Assembly: GCA_003250975.1 (NCBI GenBank)
Contig: QKIY01000002.1
Span: 1 to 64,000, forward strand
Length of the DNA: 64,000 nucleotides
Source of the DNA: Gammaproteobacteria bacterium
GTDB lineage: Bacteria; Pseudomonadota; Gammaproteobacteria; Eutrophobiales; Eutrophobiaceae
Reading direction: 5' to 3'
The position numbers and the translations under genes are program-made. The notes beneath the pieces were generated by a model. That model was not told the DNA's origin. It worked only from the letters and a program-made list of their open reading frames with translations, and did not search any database. Shown piece by piece: positions 31,102 through 40,136 of this stretch. Positions within the stretch are counted from its first letter, which is position 1, and each line of letters opens with the position of its first letter.

Positions 31102-32241
31102 TCAGATTATTGAAAATAATATTTCAAGTGAATCCATGATTTTGTCCCGGCCAGTGTAAAAGTGAGGGGAGAAACGTATCCCGCCAAATCGCTGGGCACA
31201 CACGACGTTCTTTGACAGCAGTGCCCTGTGTATGTCCGCCGGATCTTTCTTATCAATTTTGAATGTCACAATGCCCGCGTACCGGTTCGCAGCCCGGGGT
31301 GTGACCAGTTCAATCCGGGGGTGTTGTTCAAGCTCATTCATCAAGGCCGTGACATTATCACTGATATATTTTTCTATCGTAACCATTCCAATCTCTTCAA
31401 ACAGGGACAGGCTGGCAGATAGCGCGTGGATCCCAAGCATATTGGAGCTGCCGCATTCAAACCGGCGGGAGGAGGGTGCGATTTCCCAATTCTTCTTATC
31501 ATAATCACCTACATCCCTGACCATGTGCCAGCCATATTCGTGCAGAATCAAACAATCTCTCATCTTGGCATTGCAATAGAACAAGGCAATACCTTCCGGA
31601 CCCAGCATCCACTTATGTGCGTCTGCCATTGCGAAATCTGCATGGATAGCTTGCACATCAAATGGTTGGGCCCCGATAGTCTGGATGGCATCAACACAAA
31701 ACAGAATCCCGCGCTTACGCGTAAATTCACCCAGTCGGATAAGATCCATGCGCAGGCCACTGCCATATTGAACTGAACTGATAGTCAAGAGTCGCGTATT
31801 TTTATCGCAGGCGTCCATCAGGGCCTTTTCCGGATCAGATTTGCCCTGGATATCCACCGCCCTGAATTCAACGCCTTTATCGCCCTGAGCCTGCCAGGGA
31901 ATGCTGTTTGATGGAAACTCCTGGTTACTGGTGACGATATTGTCACCCGGATGCCAGTCCAGACCGCTGGCAACGACAGAAAGCGCTTCGGAGGTATTTT
32001 TTAGTAAAGCAATATCATCTGAAGAAGGTGCGTTAATAAGACATTTGATCTGTTCTCTAAGCCCTGATTCTTTTTTGACCCAATCGGGATAATGGCTCGC
32101 TCCATATGTACAATTTTCTATAGCAAATTGTTGGACTGCATCACTGGTTCGCCTGGGCCAGGGTGCCACAGCGGCGTGATTGAGATAGATCAGGTCCTTC
32201 TGTAGTGGAAATTCATCTTTAATCAGGTTTTCAATCATCAT
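31102..32241 (-). CDS. Class V aminotransferase / cysteine desulfurase-like protein
   Basis: A 379 aa PLP enzyme of fold type I, class V. The cofactor lysine is in MADAHKWMLGPEG and the preceding PLP-binding Asp in GILFCVDAIQ. It resembles the desulfurase/isopenicillin-N-epimerase-like group, but no desulfurase active-site Cys loop is evident. The substrate is unknown. It stands alone, divergent from the PLD lipoprotein. Confidence 0.85.
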   Translation of the reverse strand: MMIENLIKDEFPLQKDLIYLNHAAVAPWPRRTSDAVQQFAIENCTYGASHYPDWVKKESGLREQIKCLINAPSSDDIALLKNTSEALSVVASGLDWHPGDNIVTSNQEFPSNSIPWQAQGDKGVEFRAVDIQGKSDPEKALMDACDKNTRLLTISSVQYGSGLRMDLIRLGEFTRKRGILFCVDAIQTIGAQPFDVQAIHADFAMADAHKWMLGPEGIALFYCNAKMRDCLILHEYGWHMVRDVGDYDKKNWEIAPSSRRFECGSSNMLGIHALSASLSLFEEIGMVTIEKYISDNVTALMNELEQHPRIELVTPRAANRYAGIVTFKIDKKDPADIHRALLSKNVVCAQRFGGIRFSPHFYTGRDKIMDSLEILFSII

Positions 32242-32284
32242 AAAAGCCAGTATATCGGCTTGTGAGGCCAGATAAAGTATTTGT

Positions 32285-32306
32285 TCCTGATATTATCTTA
32301 TCAGGA
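32285..32306. repeat. Perfect inverted repeat upstream of the PLD gene
   Basis: TCCTGATA and TATCAGGA form an 8-bp perfect stem with a 6-base loop. It sits between the aminotransferase start and the PLD operator. It could be an operator or a hairpin; no T-tract makes it a good terminator. Confidence 0.4.
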
Positions 32307-32346
32307 TAATTATATATATATCAGTATGTTATAGTGCATTTTATTT

Positions 32347-32415
32347 TTGTAAGCAACCTGTAAGTAAGCTGTAAACACTTTGTAGCTGTCTGCCTCGAAT
32401 TTCTCTCCCTAGACT
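32347..32415 (+). promoter_or_regulatory. Fourfold 11-bp-period operator and promoter of the PLD gene
   Basis: Four 7-base units begin at 32347 (TTGTAAG), 32358 (CTGTAAG), 32369 (CTGTAAA) and 32380 (TTGTAGC), each separated by exactly 4 bases. A weak -35 (TGTCTG, 32387) and a -10 (TAGACT, 32410) with a 17-bp spacer follow. Tandem 7+4 repeats at helical pitch are typical of OmpR/PhoB-family response regulators. The same element, with the same spacing to the same -10, lies before the TRAP operon at 34253. Confidence 0.75.
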
Positions 32416-32500
32416 TTCCCGTTAAAGACGCAGCATTTCTGAACCCGAAAAATTAAAGCTGCTAATTGAAAACATATTTATTAAAAACTGGAAAAAAATT

Positions 32501-34132
32501 ATGTTGAATTTACTTAACGGATGGTGCGCTAGACCAGCAACAGTTTTAAAGTTATTGGCTATCGTATTTATCTTTTCCCTGTCCGGGTGCAGTGCACATG
32601 CGAGTCGTCCCTGGCTGGAAAGGGCCCAGAGCACTGAGGTTGCTATGGGTATTCACAACTCACCTCACCAAGTCGCACTCCTCTCAAATGGCCGTGTCGC
32701 GCTCAGATATCGATTGGATCTGATCAACGCGGCACGGCACTCTGTTCGTATCCAAACATTCATCCTCGGAGATGATCCTGTCGCGCGATTGATTATCAAT
32801 TCACTCGAGCGTGCCGCACAGAGAGGAATACATGTACAGTTGCTAGTGGATGCAATTCCACTTGGCGAGAGCGCAGCGCAATTGTTGGCCCGTGCCTCGC
32901 TTAATGAACATTTTGAGGTCCGCCTGTATAACCCCGTTCCGGACATGGACCTGAGCCGTATGAACCAGCGCATGCACAACAAGGTTATGGTAGTTGATGA
33001 ACGCATAGCCTTGACCGGAGGACGCAACTTGGCTGATGAATACTACGATGCTGATGAAAATCTCAATTTTCTCGATCTTGATATCGCTATCAAGGGTGCT
33101 GCAGTAGATGATATGAAGGCAAGCTTTGATGATTATTGGCTGCATGGCGATGAGCTTGATATTGACGTTGGCAATGAAATCATCATTACACCATATGAGA
33201 GATCCAGAATTATCGAGGCACTTAATGCCTCACTTGACCAGGAAGAAATGAAACTTGAATGGTTCAAGGTTAATAAAGTGGCCTTCTGGGCTGATCCGCC
33301 TGGTAAGCCGGATCCAAAACGCGATCCAAGAAGTTTTACCCTGCGCCTTGCCTCACTTGTTGCCACCGCTCAGGATGAACTGGTAATACAGACGCCGTAC
33401 TTCGTCTTGTCGAATAATGCCCAGCTTTTATTTAGTGATCTACGCCGACGTAATGTTCGTGTATCACTTTCAACAAACTCACTGGCGTCTACAGACAGTT
33501 GGTTGACCTATGCTCATGCATTACGGCAAAGGAGGCTCGTTTTAAATGATCTGGAAATTCAGGTTCGCGAGATACGTCCATATCCGGAAGCATTGCCTGA
33601 TTATGTGCCTGGCTGGCTTAATAATACTGGCATTACGAATATATATAGTGAGAAGCCACCACGGCTTTGTTTACACAATAAAGCGCTTGTTCAGGATGAT
33701 CGAATAGCAATGGTAGGTAGCTATAATCTCGACCCACGCTCAGCAAATTATAATACAGAGGTAGGAATCGTGATTTGGGATGAGCAATTCGCCAATGCAT
33801 TACGCAATATGATAGAAAGGCAGATGAGTCCAGGTAACATCTGGGTTGTTGCACGTAAGTCTCGTGCACTCCCGCTAGATTTTATTTATGATTTTTTTGA
33901 ACAAATTAACGCTGTTGCCCAGGATACGACCACATTGGATATCTGGCCACTTCGCTATAGCTCACTTTACGAACCAGAATCAGACGGGGAGACAGTATCA
34001 CCCAATGATCCGAATTTTTATATCGAACATCGTGATGTAGGGCTGTTCCCTGATGTTCCACCTGCCAGCAAAAAGATCATTCTCGTGGAACTAACACGCA
34101 TGTTTACTGGCGCTGCAAAACCTCTTCTTTGA
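32501..34132 (+). CDS. Phospholipase D-family lipoprotein
   Basis: A 543 aa predicted lipoprotein. A lipobox ending LSGC puts the lipidated cysteine at C30. Two HKD (HxKxxxxD) motifs at H159 (HNKVMVVD) and H392 (HNKALVQD) form the PLD catalytic pair; GGRNLADEYYD and GSYNLDPRS follow them. This build is seen in periplasmic cardiolipin-synthase-like or phospholipase D proteins. It could hydrolyse or transfer phosphatidyl groups; the substrate cannot be read. It is coregulated with the TRAP/acyltransferase operon by a shared operator. Confidence 0.9.
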   Translation: MLNLLNGWCARPATVLKLLAIVFIFSLSGCSAHASRPWLERAQSTEVAMGIHNSPHQVALLSNGRVALRYRLDLINAARHSVRIQTFILGDDPVARLIINSLERAAQRGIHVQLLVDAIPLGESAAQLLARASLNEHFEVRLYNPVPDMDLSRMNQRMHNKVMVVDERIALTGGRNLADEYYDADENLNFLDLDIAIKGAAVDDMKASFDDYWLHGDELDIDVGNEIIITPYERSRIIEALNASLDQEEMKLEWFKVNKVAFWADPPGKPDPKRDPRSFTLRLASLVATAQDELVIQTPYFVLSNNAQLLFSDLRRRNVRVSLSTNSLASTDSWLTYAHALRQRRLVLNDLEIQVREIRPYPEALPDYVPGWLNNTGITNIYSEKPPRLCLHNKALVQDDRIAMVGSYNLDPRSANYNTEVGIVIWDEQFANALRNMIERQMSPGNIWVVARKSRALPLDFIYDFFEQINAVAQDTTTLDIWPLRYSSLYEPESDGETVSPNDPNFYIEHRDVGLFPDVPPASKKIILVELTRMFTGAAKPLL

Positions 34133-34252
34133 TTTATTCCTGACTTAAAACTCCCTGCTGATTTCAACAATGCCGGAGTCAATACGCCGGCTTCTCAATA
34201 CATATAAAAAATGCGATTGCAAAAAGACAATTTAATCTATCGTAATTGTATT

Positions 34253-34321
34253 TTGTAAGTAATTTGTAAGGTGATTGTAAGCGATCAGTAGCTATCCGGG
34301 TTCACATCAGTCACATAGACT
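34253..34321 (+). promoter_or_regulatory. Fourfold 11-bp-period operator and promoter of the TRAP/acyltransferase operon
   Basis: Units start at 34253, 34264 and 34275 (all TTGTAAG) and at 34286 (CAGTAGC), again 4 bases apart. The -35-like TATCCG (34293) and -10 TAGACT (34316) lie at the same offset as in the PLD promoter: in both, 30 bases separate the start of unit four from the start of TAGACT. The expected mRNA start is near 34328, about 67 bases before the GTG of the first gene. Confidence 0.77.
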
Positions 34322-34394
34322 TATAGAGCAAAGATACGGTGAACAGACGACAAATGAAATTTATTTTTATTAAGAAAATATAGGGGGATGAAAC

Positions 34395-35336
34395 GTGAAC
34401 AAGGGAATTACCATTTACATAAGCAATTCAACGCATGTCATCCTGTTGCTTACCATGTTTATTCTGATATCTGCTTCTGGCTGCTCAATCAAACGTATTG
34501 CCATCAATTCCGTTGCTGATTCTCTGGCGGGTAACAGCACCGTTTACGCGGCAGACAATGATATACAACTTGTGGCAGAAGCTACACCTTTTGCACTTAA
34601 AACGATCGAATCATTACTTGCAAGTGTACCAGACCATAAAGGACTTCTTCTCTCAGCTGCTAAAGGGTTTACGCAGTATGCATATGCCTATGTCCAGCTT
34701 CCTGCTGATGAATTGGAACAGGAAGATCTTATTATGGCAAATGCAGAACGTGAAAGGGCATTAAAGCTCTATTTGAGAGCTCGTGATTATGGTTTGCACG
34801 GACTTTCAACTGATCATCCTGGCTTTACTGCTAACCTGCGCCAGGATCCTGTATCAACACTTTCAGAAACAGGTAGCGATGATGTTGCCTTGCTTTACTG
34901 GACAGCAGCTGCCTGGGGGGCTGCGATTTCACTTGGAAAAGACAATCCTTATCTTCTTGCCGACATACCATCGATGGAGGCATTAATGACGCGCGCACTT
35001 GAAATTGATGAAAAATTTGAACACGGCGCTATTCATGTATTTTTTATTAGCTATGAAATGAGCAGAAGAACAATTTCTGACGGTGCCGGTGACCGCGCGC
35101 AGCAACATTTCAAAAGAGCCGTAGAGTTGTCGCAAGGACTCCAGGCATCTCCTTATGTAGCGATGGCAGAATCATTTTATATACCCATGCAGGACAGGGA
35201 CAGTTTTTCTGAATCACTGGAGATTGCGCTGGCAATTAATGTTGATGAGCACAAGGAATGGCGTCTTGCCAACCTGATTATGCAAAGGCGTGCACGCATC
35301 ATGTTATCAAGAATTGACGAATTTTTTATTGAATGA
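34395..35336 (+). CDS. TRAP transporter T-component (TatT) family lipoprotein
   Basis: A 313 aa predicted lipoprotein (lipobox SASGC, C30) with a helical, TPR-like body, matching the TatT family. In Treponema, TatT forms a trimer that docks TRAP substrate-binding proteins and has a hydrophobic pore; that is family knowledge, not read here. The GTG start has AGGGGG seven bases upstream. It overlaps the binding-protein gene by 4 bp, so the two are probably made together. Confidence 0.85.
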   Translation: MNKGITIYISNSTHVILLLTMFILISASGCSIKRIAINSVADSLAGNSTVYAADNDIQLVAEATPFALKTIESLLASVPDHKGLLLSAAKGFTQYAYAYVQLPADELEQEDLIMANAERERALKLYLRARDYGLHGLSTDHPGFTANLRQDPVSTLSETGSDDVALLYWTAAAWGAAISLGKDNPYLLADIPSMEALMTRALEIDEKFEHGAIHVFFISYEMSRRTISDGAGDRAQQHFKRAVELSQGLQASPYVAMAESFYIPMQDRDSFSESLEIALAINVDEHKEWRLANLIMQRRARIMLSRIDEFFIE

Positions 35337-35350
35337 TGGGGGAGTTGGAA

Positions 35351-36373
35351 ATGAATCTAAACAAGGATTTTTTTTATTTAAGTGTTATTGCCCTGGTATT
35401 TTCCGGAATTATTCAACCAGTTTGGGCAGAAGGGAAATCCATGACATTAAAAGTCGCCACGCGCATGCCAAAAGGAAACATATACTACCGAACTTTGCAA
35501 GATGTCGGTTCGGCATGGCGTGATGCCCAGGGAAATGATTCAAAATACATTATTTATCCTGATGGAACGCAGGGCAGTGAACAGGACACAGTAAGGAGAA
35601 TGCGTATCGGGCAACTTGATGTTGCCATGTTGTCAGTTGTAGGACTCAAGGAAATCGACGAATCCGTGTCTGCGCTCCAGCTTATGCCGCTGGTTTTCCG
35701 TTCGTGGGATGAATTTGATTATGTTCATAAACACTTAAGGCCTGAACTCGAACGCAAATTACTCGAAAAGGGTTTTGTCGTACTGTACTGGGGGGAGGGT
35801 GGCTGGGTCCAATTTTTCTCTACAGAACCCAGACTAACCCCGGATGATTTCAAGACGGCCCGTATATTTACCTGGGCTGGAACGCCATCGCAAGTTGACT
35901 TGATGAAATCGCTTGGATATCAACCGGTCGTGCTTGGCCTTTCTGATATTTTGGCTTCATTACAGACGGGCATGATAGATACCGTACCCGCTTCACCCTT
36001 ATGGGCTCTTGCTTTCCAGTTCTATGGTACCACGAATCATATGTTACGCATGAATTATGCACCGATTGTTGGCGCGACCATTATTACAAAAAGAACCTGG
36101 GACAAAATGACACCTGAAGCACGTGAAGCAATGCGCATTGCTTCACATGAAGCTGAAAAAAAACTGCGGTCCAACAGGGATGTCCAGGATGAAGTAAGCA
36201 TCATGGCAATGCAGGAAAACGGGCTTGTCGTACATGAAATATCTCCGGAAGTAGAACAGGAATGGATGACCATGATCCAGAGAGTTTGGCCGCTCGTACG
36301 TGGAAATATTGTTCCTGCAGAGATGTTCGATAGGGTTCAGAACCTGCTTGCTGAATACCGTATTCAACATTAA
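35351..36373 (+). CDS. TRAP transporter DctP-type substrate-binding protein
   Basis: Periplasmic solute receptor. A signal peptide ends near QPVWA, and the DctP fold follows (LKVATRMPKGN; GSEQDTVRRMRIGQLDVAMLS; GLSDILASLQTGMIDT). The track opens at 35333, but the ATG at 35351 has GGGGGAG upstream and a clean signal peptide; 340 aa. The usual Arg that binds carboxylates is not obvious to me, which fits a non-C4-dicarboxylate ligand. It follows TatT directly. Confidence 0.9.
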   Translation: MNLNKDFFYLSVIALVFSGIIQPVWAEGKSMTLKVATRMPKGNIYYRTLQDVGSAWRDAQGNDSKYIIYPDGTQGSEQDTVRRMRIGQLDVAMLSVVGLKEIDESVSALQLMPLVFRSWDEFDYVHKHLRPELERKLLEKGFVVLYWGEGGWVQFFSTEPRLTPDDFKTARIFTWAGTPSQVDLMKSLGYQPVVLGLSDILASLQTGMIDTVPASPLWALAFQFYGTTNHMLRMNYAPIVGATIITKRTWDKMTPEAREAMRIASHEAEKKLRSNRDVQDEVSIMAMQENGLVVHEISPEVEQEWMTMIQRVWPLVRGNIVPAEMFDRVQNLLAEYRIQH

Positions 36374-36408
36374 TTAAATGCCCTGATTAAAAAGGAATCG
36401 GTAAGAAC

Positions 36409-38220
36409 ATGAATGACACGCTGGAAAACAATCCCTTGAAGTTGATGCCTGGTAATGAGGGTCGCCTACTTAAAAGGTTTTTTGTCAGGTCAATAGAAAA
36501 ATTATCCTGTCTTGACGCATTACAGGGAATATATGAAAAGTTGCCCGCATCCGACAAACCCGGGGTTTTCCTGGAACAATTGGTAGACCAGATGAATATC
36601 AGCTATGAAACGGGAGGAACAGAAAGAAATATACCTAGGAACGGTAGAACAATTGTCATTGCGAATCATCCTTTTGGTGCTGCTGACGGATTAATCATGG
36701 CGCATTTACTAACGAAACTCCGTCCAGATTTGAAAATACTCGCAAATGAAGTATTACAGCGCATAGAGGGAATACGCAGTCTGATATTTCCGGTTGACGT
36801 TTTTAACAATGACATTTCCCTCAACCAGACTTCCATGCGTGGTGCTATTCGCTGGCTGGAACGGGGCGGCCTGCTACTTGTATTTCCTTCCGGTGTGGTC
36901 AGTCATTTCCGACCAGGCAAATGGAAGATTAATGACCCTGATTGGCATGAAACGGTGGCACGTATCGCCTTAAGGACATGTACACCAGTTGTACCCGTTT
37001 ACATTCATGGGCATAACAGCCTGGCATTTCAGCTCCTGGGTATGATTCATCCCCTGTTAAGGACATTCATGCTCCCACGGGAATTTTTGAAACAAACAGG
37101 TAAAGAGATGCATTTATCCATCGGCAAGTGTATCCCCGTTAACACGCTGCGTCGTGTGGGAGACTATCATGGCATTACTAATTTTCTAAGATTCTGCACC
37201 TATACACTTGAAGGCATCATTCCCAGGGAAGTGGGCCTGCAGAAAGAGTTAAAACAAGTAAAAGAAAATTATTGCAACAGGAAAAGGACCAGTAAAGAAC
37301 TGCACAGCGTTGAAATCAAACATCTTCCGCGTCAGCAGTGCCTGGTACAGGTGGGAAACCTGCAGGTCTATTATGCGCTGGCCAACCAGATCCCCTGGAC
37401 ATTACAGGAAATAGGGCGCATGCGTGAAATTACCTTCAGAGAGATAGGGGAGGGAACGGGTAAGGATGTAGATCTTTCACTTTATGACAGTTATTACTAC
37501 CACCTGTTCATATGGAATAATGAAAAGAAAGAAATTATTGGAGCATACCGCCTGGGCCTAGTCGATGAAATCCTTAAAAAATATGGCATCAATGGTCTGT
37601 ATACTTATTCTCTGTTCAATTACAGACGAAATCTGTTGAAGCAAATCAATCCTGCAATTGAACTGGGCCGATCTTTTATACGAAAAGAGTACCAGCAAAG
37701 TTTCCTGGCATTAAATCTGCTGTGGCAAGGAATCGGAGTATTTGTTGCAGGTCTGAAAAAGTATTCGGTTCTCTTTGGCCCGGTAAGTATCAGTGATAAA
37801 TATGATCATTTGTCCAGAAAGTTCATGATTGATTGCCTGCAGCTTAACCTTACAGAGGATCAGTTATCAGGTTCTGTAAAACCAAGAAACCCATTTCGCA
37901 GCGAAGGGAAACAATTCTGGAGTGCCTCTGAATTAAGGATGTTCAGTGACATCAACCTGGTCTCTAACGTCGTATCGCAAATTGAGAAAGACAACAAGGG
38001 ACTGCCTGTATTATTTCGGCAATACATAAAACTGGGAGGGAAATTTCTTTGCTTTAACGTTGACGATAATTTCAGTGATGTTGTCGATGGCCTGATCATG
38101 GTTGATCTGACACGTACTGATCGCAGGATGCTTGATAAATATATGGGACAGGAAAAGGCAGCAATGTTCATAGAATACCACGAGAATAAGGACGAATTTT
38201 TCAACTTTAGATTGCTATGA
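36409..38220 (+). CDS. Two-domain acyltransferase resembling ornithine-lipid synthase OlsF
   Basis: A 603 aa protein with two acyltransferase halves. The N-terminal PlsC-like half has NHPFGAADG (H87, D93, the HPxGxxDG variant) and FPSGVVSHF. The C-terminal half is the OlsB/hemolysin-type GNAT fold (RMREITFREIGEG from R337; ELGRSFI near 418). That order matches OlsF, which N- and O-acylates ornithine to make phosphorus-free lipids; another acyl acceptor is possible. It lies inside the TRAP operon, 35 bp after the binding protein and overlapping the permease by 4 bp. Confidence 0.78.
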   Translation: MNDTLENNPLKLMPGNEGRLLKRFFVRSIEKLSCLDALQGIYEKLPASDKPGVFLEQLVDQMNISYETGGTERNIPRNGRTIVIANHPFGAADGLIMAHLLTKLRPDLKILANEVLQRIEGIRSLIFPVDVFNNDISLNQTSMRGAIRWLERGGLLLVFPSGVVSHFRPGKWKINDPDWHETVARIALRTCTPVVPVYIHGHNSLAFQLLGMIHPLLRTFMLPREFLKQTGKEMHLSIGKCIPVNTLRRVGDYHGITNFLRFCTYTLEGIIPREVGLQKELKQVKENYCNRKRTSKELHSVEIKHLPRQQCLVQVGNLQVYYALANQIPWTLQEIGRMREITFREIGEGTGKDVDLSLYDSYYYHLFIWNNEKKEIIGAYRLGLVDEILKKYGINGLYTYSLFNYRRNLLKQINPAIELGRSFIRKEYQQSFLALNLLWQGIGVFVAGLKKYSVLFGPVSISDKYDHLSRKFMIDCLQLNLTEDQLSGSVKPRNPFRSEGKQFWSASELRMFSDINLVSNVVSQIEKDNKGLPVLFRQYIKLGGKFLCFNVDDNFSDVVDGLIMVDLTRTDRRMLDKYMGQEKAAMFIEYHENKDEFFNFRLL

Positions 38221-40079
38221 ATATATACACTGAAATATTCAGGACGGATGGCAACAACAAGATGACTTGGTCACTTTCCACATTCAAGTCATTGTTGATA
38301 TCTTTTGAAGATCTTGTGCTTGCCTTTGCACTTTCATTAATGGTCGTACTCCCGATTGTTGAGATATTTTTGAGAGCAATATTCAATATTGGAATAGACA
38401 ATGTTAACGGCATCATACTGCATTTGACACTTGTTGTAGGCACTCTGGGTGCCGCAATTGCTGCACGGGAAGATAAATTACTTGCATTTGCCGGTGCAAA
38501 ATTATTAAGAGGGAAGACTGCCTATATAACCAACCTGTTTTCAACGACAGTATCTATATCAGTATGTGCGGTGCTTCTATACGGCAGTATTACATACATG
38601 CAATTCGAAAGGACAGGCGGCGTTGAACTTGCTTATGGATTACCTGTTTGGGCGGTCTTAATTGTATTTCCTGTAGCATTTATATTAATCGCGTACAGGC
38701 TCTTGAAAAGATCAACAACCGATCCGGTTATAATAGCAGGTTCTCTACTTGTCAGTTTAGCAATCATAGCTTTTATATATTATATGCCTTTTACAACCCC
38801 GGTATTACGCATCTTGTCAGTTACGCTGCTGATAATTGCAGCAATATTCGGGCAGCCAGTATTTGTCATTGTTGGTGGCGCGGCAATGGTTTTAATCTGG
38901 ACTGAAGGTATCCCTATTGCTTCCATCACACTTGACCATTACAGCTTGGTTTCAAATCCATCGTTGCCTGCAATACCCCTGTTTACATTGACTGGCTATT
39001 TGCTGGCAGAAAGCAGGGCGCCTCAACGCCTGGTAAAATTATTCGATTCATTGTTCGGCCAGATTAATGGCGGCCCTGCAATTGCTACTGTTCTGGCATG
39101 CACTTTCTTCACATGTTTTACCGGCGCTTCAGGTGTAACCATACTTGCACTGGGAGGCCTGGTAATACCTTTGCTGATCAATGCAGGGTATTCAGGAAAA
39201 TCAGCACTTGGGTTATTAACTGGTGGCGGATCTGCAGGTGTTTTATTGCTGCCGGCATTACCATTGATACTTTATGCAATTCTTGCGCAGATCCCTATTA
39301 AAGAAATGTTTCTGGGGGGAATTCTGCCGGCCCTGTTAATCCTTCTTATTGCTGCAGCATGGGGTATAAGCAGGCAGCCTAAAACAAGACAGGCAGAGTC
39401 GCGCACATTTGACAAAAAACGGATATTTGACGCGGCATGGAATGCAAAATGGGAATTATTTATACCAGTAGTGTTAATTTCCGGAATGTTCAGTGGTTTA
39501 ATGACGCCACTCGAAGCTGCCGCAATAACAGCATTTTATACCTGCATAATAGAGGTTTTCATCTACAAGGACCTGTCATTAAGGGCCGATGTGCCACGGG
39601 CATTGGTCAAATGCGGTTTGCTTATTGGTGGAATTCTACTGATTCTGGGTGTCGCGCTCGGATTGACCAATTATATGGTCGATGCCCAGATCCCTGATAT
39701 TGCAGTTGAGTGGGTGCAGCATGCGATTAAATCTCCATGGCTGTTTCTTCTCGTCCTCAACTGTTTTCTCCTGATTGTCGGTTTTTTTATAGACATTTTT
39801 TCAGCAATAGTTGTACTTACCCCGTTAATCATACCAATGGGCCTGGCATTCGGGATCCATCCTGTACACCTTGGCATCGTTTTTCTTGCCAATCTTGAAC
39901 TGGGTTACCTGACACCACCAGTGGGCATGAACCTTTTCTTTTCATCTGCGAGGTTTGAAAAACCACTGCTTGAAGTCTGTATGTCTGTCATCCCCCTGTT
40001 TCTTTTCCTTGCGGTTGGTGTGCTGGTTATCACGTTTGTACCCTGGTTAAGTACTTATCTGCCAGGATTGATTAAATAA
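38217..40079 (+). CDS. TRAP transporter permease, fused DctQ-DctM
   Basis: A 620 aa integral membrane protein. About residues 20-175 form the four-helix DctQ part, and about 190-620 the DctM ion-coupled permease with GGLVIPLLI, LTGGGSAGVLLLPALP and TPPVGMNLFFSS. Fusion of Q and M is common in TatT-linked TRAP systems. The start overlaps the acyltransferase stop by 4 bp, so the enzyme is an integral part of the transporter operon. Confidence 0.92.
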   Translation: MNIYTEIFRTDGNNKMTWSLSTFKSLLISFEDLVLAFALSLMVVLPIVEIFLRAIFNIGIDNVNGIILHLTLVVGTLGAAIAAREDKLLAFAGAKLLRGKTAYITNLFSTTVSISVCAVLLYGSITYMQFERTGGVELAYGLPVWAVLIVFPVAFILIAYRLLKRSTTDPVIIAGSLLVSLAIIAFIYYMPFTTPVLRILSVTLLIIAAIFGQPVFVIVGGAAMVLIWTEGIPIASITLDHYSLVSNPSLPAIPLFTLTGYLLAESRAPQRLVKLFDSLFGQINGGPAIATVLACTFFTCFTGASGVTILALGGLVIPLLINAGYSGKSALGLLTGGGSAGVLLLPALPLILYAILAQIPIKEMFLGGILPALLILLIAAAWGISRQPKTRQAESRTFDKKRIFDAAWNAKWELFIPVVLISGMFSGLMTPLEAAAITAFYTCIIEVFIYKDLSLRADVPRALVKCGLLIGGILLILGVALGLTNYMVDAQIPDIAVEWVQHAIKSPWLFLLVLNCFLLIVGFFIDIFSAIVVLTPLIIPMGLAFGIHPVHLGIVFLANLELGYLTPPVGMNLFFSSARFEKPLLEVCMSVIPLFLFLAVGVLVITFVPWLSTYLPGLIK

Positions 40080-40136
40080 TCATTTGGTAATCAAGCAAGG
40101 CTGAGCCGTAAGCTGTCAAAGTATCCGTTAACGCTA

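Noticed and set aside
32347-32402. Reading the repeats as a classical Pho box
   Set aside because: A classical Pho box replaces the -35 and ends about 10 bp before the -10. Here the conserved -10 is 23 bp after the last unit, so only a PhoB-family-like site is claimed.
34172-34192. GCCGG/CCGGC hairpin after the PLD gene as terminator
   Set aside because: Only a 5-bp stem with a 10-base loop and no T-tract.
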